Shown here: positions 59,804-64,000 of the stretch, in pieces
Layout: each line of letters begins with the position of its first letter
How positions within the stretch are numbered: position 1 is the stretch's first letter
Origin: Paracyclopina nana
Taxonomy: Eukaryota > Arthropoda > Copepoda > Cyclopoida > Cyclopettidae
Reading direction: 5' to 3'
Length of the DNA: 64,000 nt
Assembly (NCBI GenBank): GCA_019096065.1
Contig: JAGUCH010000009.1
Coordinates: 4,040,001 to 4,104,000 of the forward strand
Made by a program: the position numbers and the translations under genes
The notes under the pieces: generated by a model
The model's database searches: none
What the model saw: only the letters and a program-made list of their open reading frames with translations
Told to the model about the DNA's origin: nothing

Positions 59804-60474
59804 AATGCTCATCTCACTTGTGAAGAAAAGCTCGATCTAGAAACCAAAACCAAACATTGTACGGAAGAGGAAAGATAGATCAAAATAATTGATGCAAAAC
59901 ATGGTGAATATCACAAATTGGTCGAATTTCAAGTAAACAAACCAAAATATGGGAGGCTAAAGAAAGTTTTCATTCACTGAAAAGATAAGCTGTGCCCTAA
60001 AACTGCCGTAACATAATGCTCATCTCATTTGTTAAGAAAATGCTCGATCTTAAAAACAAGAACTAAAAATTGCACAAAAAGAGTTTGATAGATCGAATTA
60101 ATTGATGCAAAACATGCTGAATATCACAAATTGGTCGAATTTCAAATAAACAAACCAAAATATGGGAGGCTATATAAGAAAGTTTCATTCACTGAAAAGA
60201 TAAGCTGTGCCCTAAAACTACCGCGACGCAATGCTCCACTCACTTGTGAAGAAAATGCCCAATCTCAAAACAAAAACTAAAAATTGCTCAAAAAAGGGTT
60301 TGATAGATCGAAATAATTGATGCAAAACATGGTGAATATCACAAATTGGTCGAATTTCAAATAAACAAACCAAAATATGGGAGGCTATATAAGAAAGTTT
60401 CATTCACTGAAAAGATAAGCTGTGCCCTAAAACTGCCGCTGCGCAATGCTTTACTCACTTGTGAAGAAAATCAG
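59804..60474 (+). repeat. tandem array, three full units of 211-215 bp plus a partial fourth
   Basis: The phrase AATGCTCATCTCACTTGTGA (or variant) recurs at 59804, 60015, 60230 and 60445. Each full unit continues with GATCGAAATAATTGATGCAA, GGTGAATATCACAAATTGGT and ATAAGCTGTGCCCTAAAACT. Units 2 and 3 are the most alike; unit 1 is 4 bp shorter. This is satellite-like or the subterminal part of a repeat element. Confidence 0.92.
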
Positions 60475-61252
60475 AAAATCAGAAAATCTAAAAAAATAGA
60501 TAGCTGTCACAAATTTAATTAAGGCGTACACTATGGATGGAAATGTAAATGAGCATAACTTTTGCACAACATTTATCTAACTTTTTTGTCTAAGTCGACC
60601 AAAGGCCAACACTTACTTGTAGTCAAGGTGAGACATTTCAAAAAGGAGAAGTGGGGTCAGATTTCATATTGAAAACTTGCCCCTGAAAAAAAAAGAAATT
60701 TGGCGTAGTCATGTGAATGAAACCTACAAGTTTACAACATTTTTCTGCGACAAACACATGTTAGCAAATCTGTCTTAATCATGAAGATGAAAAATCAGCT
60801 ACAAACCAAAACCTAGAAATACGATCAAAAACTTGTACATGTCACGTATATGGTTTCTGACATGCACATGTAGTGGCGAAAACTTGAAGTCACATCGCGT
60901 AACCTTGCCTAGCATCTAAAAAATTTTCCTAGTTGGGATTGTTTTGGCAACAATGCAAATGCATTTGTCGTCGTCGTGATGCAAGATTTCAAATGCAATT
61001 TGAAGAAATCAAATAAATTGACCTTTAGCAGTACACAATTGCATTATACGCAGCTCTGAAGACTCGCGTTGCTGAATGTAAATACAGCTCATTTTAGAGA
61101 GAAGATTTCTCTTTCTTTACTTTTGTCACTTTTCACTGCTGCTCAGCAATCCTTTGAATTATGCATTCAGTCAGCATCCGCGTGAAAAGAGACATTTTCA
61201 GTCTTGTTTAAAGGTCCTAGGGCAATAAAAAGTGAGAAGACTTCATCATCAA

Positions 61253-61270
61253 CAGCAGCAGCAGCAGCAA
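61253..61270 (+). repeat. CAG trinucleotide microsatellite
   Basis: Six CAG units, preceded by ATCATCAA. Confidence 0.85.
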
Positions 61271-61423
61271 AGAAGGTGTGAATTGAGAGGTCATAAACTG
61301 CATCATTTTGTTGCTCAACAAAAATTTCTACTTGAATTAGTTAAAGAAAATCCGGATTATCGTAGGCCATCCATCATGCTAAGCTAGTGAGTTTTGTGAG
61401 AGTGGATGCTTTGCGCTATAGGT

Positions 61424-61440
61424 GCACACACACACACACA
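61424..61440 (+). repeat. CA dinucleotide microsatellite
   Basis: About eight CA units. Confidence 0.85.
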
Positions 61441-62757
61441 TGAACACTGGGGGTAAAACCAAGGCTTCAAAGGGCTCATTTAAAATGAGACAAAAATCAG
61501 CCACTTGAAGTTTCACCAAAATAAAGGAATTGCCTTTGATCTACCTGCTTTGAAGCTCCTTAAAATAAAACAAAGAGGACAAATGAGAACGCAAATTGCC
61601 GCCTAAGTAGCCTGCAAATAATAGTTATGATACAGTTTATGCACAATTCATTCCCTAACTGTAGTGGTAAGCTTGGCTAGAAATTTCATGAACTCCATGA
61701 GCCTGAGGAGATTGCTGTTTGCTTTTAAATTACTAGGAAAACATGGAAATATCGTGCTGAAACTGCCTCATTTCACAAAATGGCCACCAGGTCCTTTTTA
61801 CTGCATTTTTGTACCAGGTCAAATACTGCTGCTAGTATGCCATGAATTTTTTTCTCCAGCACTTTCTCGAGTCAATCTGAAGACATTTAAAAAGTAAGTG
61901 GATTGGGCACAATTTTGTGCCTGGGGCACTGAAACAACAATTGATAGACTCGATGCTACAAATGATGCGAATCACGAACATTTTCCAATTGATAGATATG
62001 CCCAGACTCTGACCACGACCGCGGATATTGCTTGCCCACCACCTCAACCTTGGACTGAAAAATAAAACTATTCGTTTTTCAATTAAGCATAGCAGACTGT
62101 TGATAACGCATTTAATGATTGATATTCTCAGGATTGCACAAGGTTTTCAAGGGGAGAACTTGAAAAATGCCAGTATATGCAAAAACTCAGCGCTCAATTT
62201 GTAGCTCAAATTCATACTCATCTCTTTTGAGGCTGGGAAAAAAGTCTGACCCCACAGGCCCTCATTTCTAGGAAAAAATCCACATGAATATATGCCTATT
62301 TGAAGAGAAACTCAAAGACCGAGGAGTGCAAGGAAGTTCAGCTTAAAAATGGGAACAAGAAGAAGAGTGAGAAAAATTGTCAGAACTTGTCTGCTAAATT
62401 ATGCATTAGAGAATTGCAGAAATTGGTAAGAAAAAGAATGAAGGCTGGGCTTAGATACTGTTTGTGAGGCCCAACACACAACTTATTTGTTTTTCAGGTC
62501 ATTGAATTTCATTTTAGAGTGGGGCGGGCTTCTTCTACTGCATCAAAGCAGCAGCATTCAAAAGGATAATCTGAGGAAATTTGAGATTTGTTTTTGTTGT
62601 TGTTGCTGTTCACCCCACAGCCATCATGTTTGATGAGAATCAATTTCAAAATTGATTTAACCTGCTGAGTCTGTAGACATTCACAAAAAAGATCTCAGCA
62701 ATCATATTCTCAGTGGTGAGCAACATGAAGAAGATGAGCGCGGGGTTTCCGGTTTAG

Positions 62758-62884
62758 TCACACAATAACAGCCTGTAAGGAGAAAAAATGAAATTGCTAA
62801 TTAATAAAAGTGAAAGAAGCAAATCTTGTTAACTCACCATCTCGGTGTACTTAGAAGGGTTCATCAAGGCACTTTTTGCTGCTC
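62758..62884 (-). CDS. two small 3'-terminal exons of an unrecognised gene
   Basis: On the minus strand, acceptor TTCTTTAAAG is followed by a 47-nt exon (62838-62884) and donor GTGAGT. A 65-nt intron ending CTCCTTACAG precedes a 15-nt exon (62758-62772) ending in TGA. Joined in phase 0 they give AAKSALMNPSKYTEMAVIV and stop. The hydrophobic C-terminus AVIV could be a PDZ-type ligand. Upstream exons were not identified within the window and may lie beyond its right end. The splice sites are good, but the coding evidence is very short. Confidence 0.4.
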
Positions 62885-64000
62885 CTTTAAAGAACGGACC
62901 ATAATGCAAAAAAGCTTTTTAATAAGTGAAATCCTACACTAAATGCGTCACTTTTTGCGGCATTTCTGGCTCAATTTTCGCGAATAAAAAGTCCCGCTTT
63001 CACTGTATACTCAGTCAACCAACAAATATATCCTCTTAGGTAGTGTAGCAAATTGTTGCCAAAATTTGTGGCAGTTCAGCAAATGAAAAAATATACTGTA
63101 TTGTGACTTTTATCATTAGCCATGCGTATAGGAGAACTCGTTTATATTTATACTGTCAAGTAATTAATGTTTGCAGCATTAATTGCTGAACTTGAAGACC
63201 ACCATGTAAGAATATCCAATGAAGTTGCTGCACTATGAGAACAACAACGGCCGTTTTAATAAATATCCAAAAACAAATGGATGTTTTGGCCCTTTTAATT
63301 GCATTCACTCCGGGGCTTTGCAACTGCACAAAATCTCGGTGAAAATCAGCATCGTTTTGCAAGAAATAAAAAAAATATATCGTTAATCAAAAAATCATAT
63401 CAAATGCTTTTTTTTTATTTGGTAGCACCACAGTGCAGTGGCTAACATGAGATGCATTTTGGTGGTGAGCTGCAATTCCGTAAATTCCGTCCCAAAAAGG
63501 CCTGATGGTATATTTGTGGATGTTGCAAAGATGATTCAGCCGCCAAATGGATTCAAAGTGAAATTCCACAAGGAAAATTCAAGTGGAAAACGTGCAATTT
63601 CATGCAACACACAAAGATAGTATGCCATGATAGCAGCAGCACCATTTTTATATACTCTATGCCCACCTAAAAGGTTGTTGCCCCCTCAAGCTTGATTTCT
63701 ATTAAGCTCCTACTTTGTCAATGACAACCTAGGGTTAATTTGAAGGCGTGAACATAATCAATTATTAGCTTATAATAACTACGCACATAGCCAAAGGGGA
63801 TTTTAACGCGTGGAGATGCAAACCTGAGCCTCCCTATCAAAGCACATAGTAAAATCGGCTGATAATTTGGAGCTTTGCTGCCTCTACTATGAGCAGCATA
63901 ATTAACCAATCAAGCTCACTTTTACGATGGGACGAAGGAGCCAATTTCTGTTGCTCTTTTCAACACCCAGCATTGTCTTCTGAAAGGGCGATAAAGCCTC
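62885..64000. other. no supported gene up to the window edge
   Basis: AT-rich; probably intron or flank of the minus-strand gene whose last exons lie at 62758-62884. No exon was identified. Confidence 0.35.

Larger units (their letters stand above)
60475..62757. other. intergenic with microsatellites, no supported gene
   Basis: No exon chain seen. It includes the CAG and CA microsatellites listed separately. Confidence 0.45.

Noticed and set aside
1..64000. tRNA, rRNA, CRISPR, bacterial operon or viral segment
   Set aside because: None recognised. Spliced eukaryotic genes and AATAAA signals explain the supported features.

Overview
This is eukaryotic nuclear DNA, almost certainly from an arthropod and possibly a crustacean. 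Coding blocks are interrupted by GT-AG introns, many only 52-60 nt long, with AATAAA polyadenylation signals after stops. The recognisable families fit: an arthropod-type SMYD (SET/MYND) protein, two long pickpocket-like DEG/ENaC channels, a divergent rhodopsin-like GPCR and an N-terminal RASSF (Meru/RASSF10-type) scaffold. One promoter has a TATA box plus an arthropod TCAKTY initiator. I cannot name the species. No bacterial or viral segment is evident.

Layout. 1-5.8 kb (+): the 3' end of an unrecognised Pro/Ser/Lys-rich gene, a five-exon gene for a small secreted protein, and a two-exon gene for an 84-aa charged protein. 6.0-19.5 kb is a run of minus-strand genes: SMYD (eight exons), a B4GAT1-like glucuronyltransferase (four exons), an ISOC2-like isochorismatase-fold protein (three exons), DEG/ENaC channel 1, a seven-TM receptor with one apparent frameshift, and DEG/ENaC channel 2. 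Some neighbours are only 84-148 bp apart. 19.5-34.7 kb is a gene desert. 34.7-38.6 kb (+) encodes an unrecognised single-pass membrane protein whose last exon stays open for 177 sense codons past its first stop, interrupted by only one more stop. Both stops are UGA. 42.2-42.6 kb is a perfect-ended fold-back element. 42.8-43.8 kb (-) is an unrecognised membrane protein. 49.7-51.3 kb (+) is the single-coding-exon RASSF gene. 52.5-59.1 kb is a decayed transposon with divergently oriented broken genes, one resembling animal Tnp2/DUF4218 transposases. 59.5-60.5 kb holds two adjacent tandem arrays (units about 23 bp and about 211-215 bp). Two tiny 3' exons of another minus-strand gene lie at 62.8 kb.

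Functional themes. The two channels and the GPCR form a tandem cluster of plausible sensory or neuronal membrane proteins. The channels share the intron before the pore helix and are evident duplicates. The most novel-looking feature is the double-UGA reading frame at 37.3-38.05 kb, a candidate for programmed stop readthrough or, less likely, selenocysteine recoding. Exon models were built by hand from reading-frame continuity and splice-site phase, with no transcript data.
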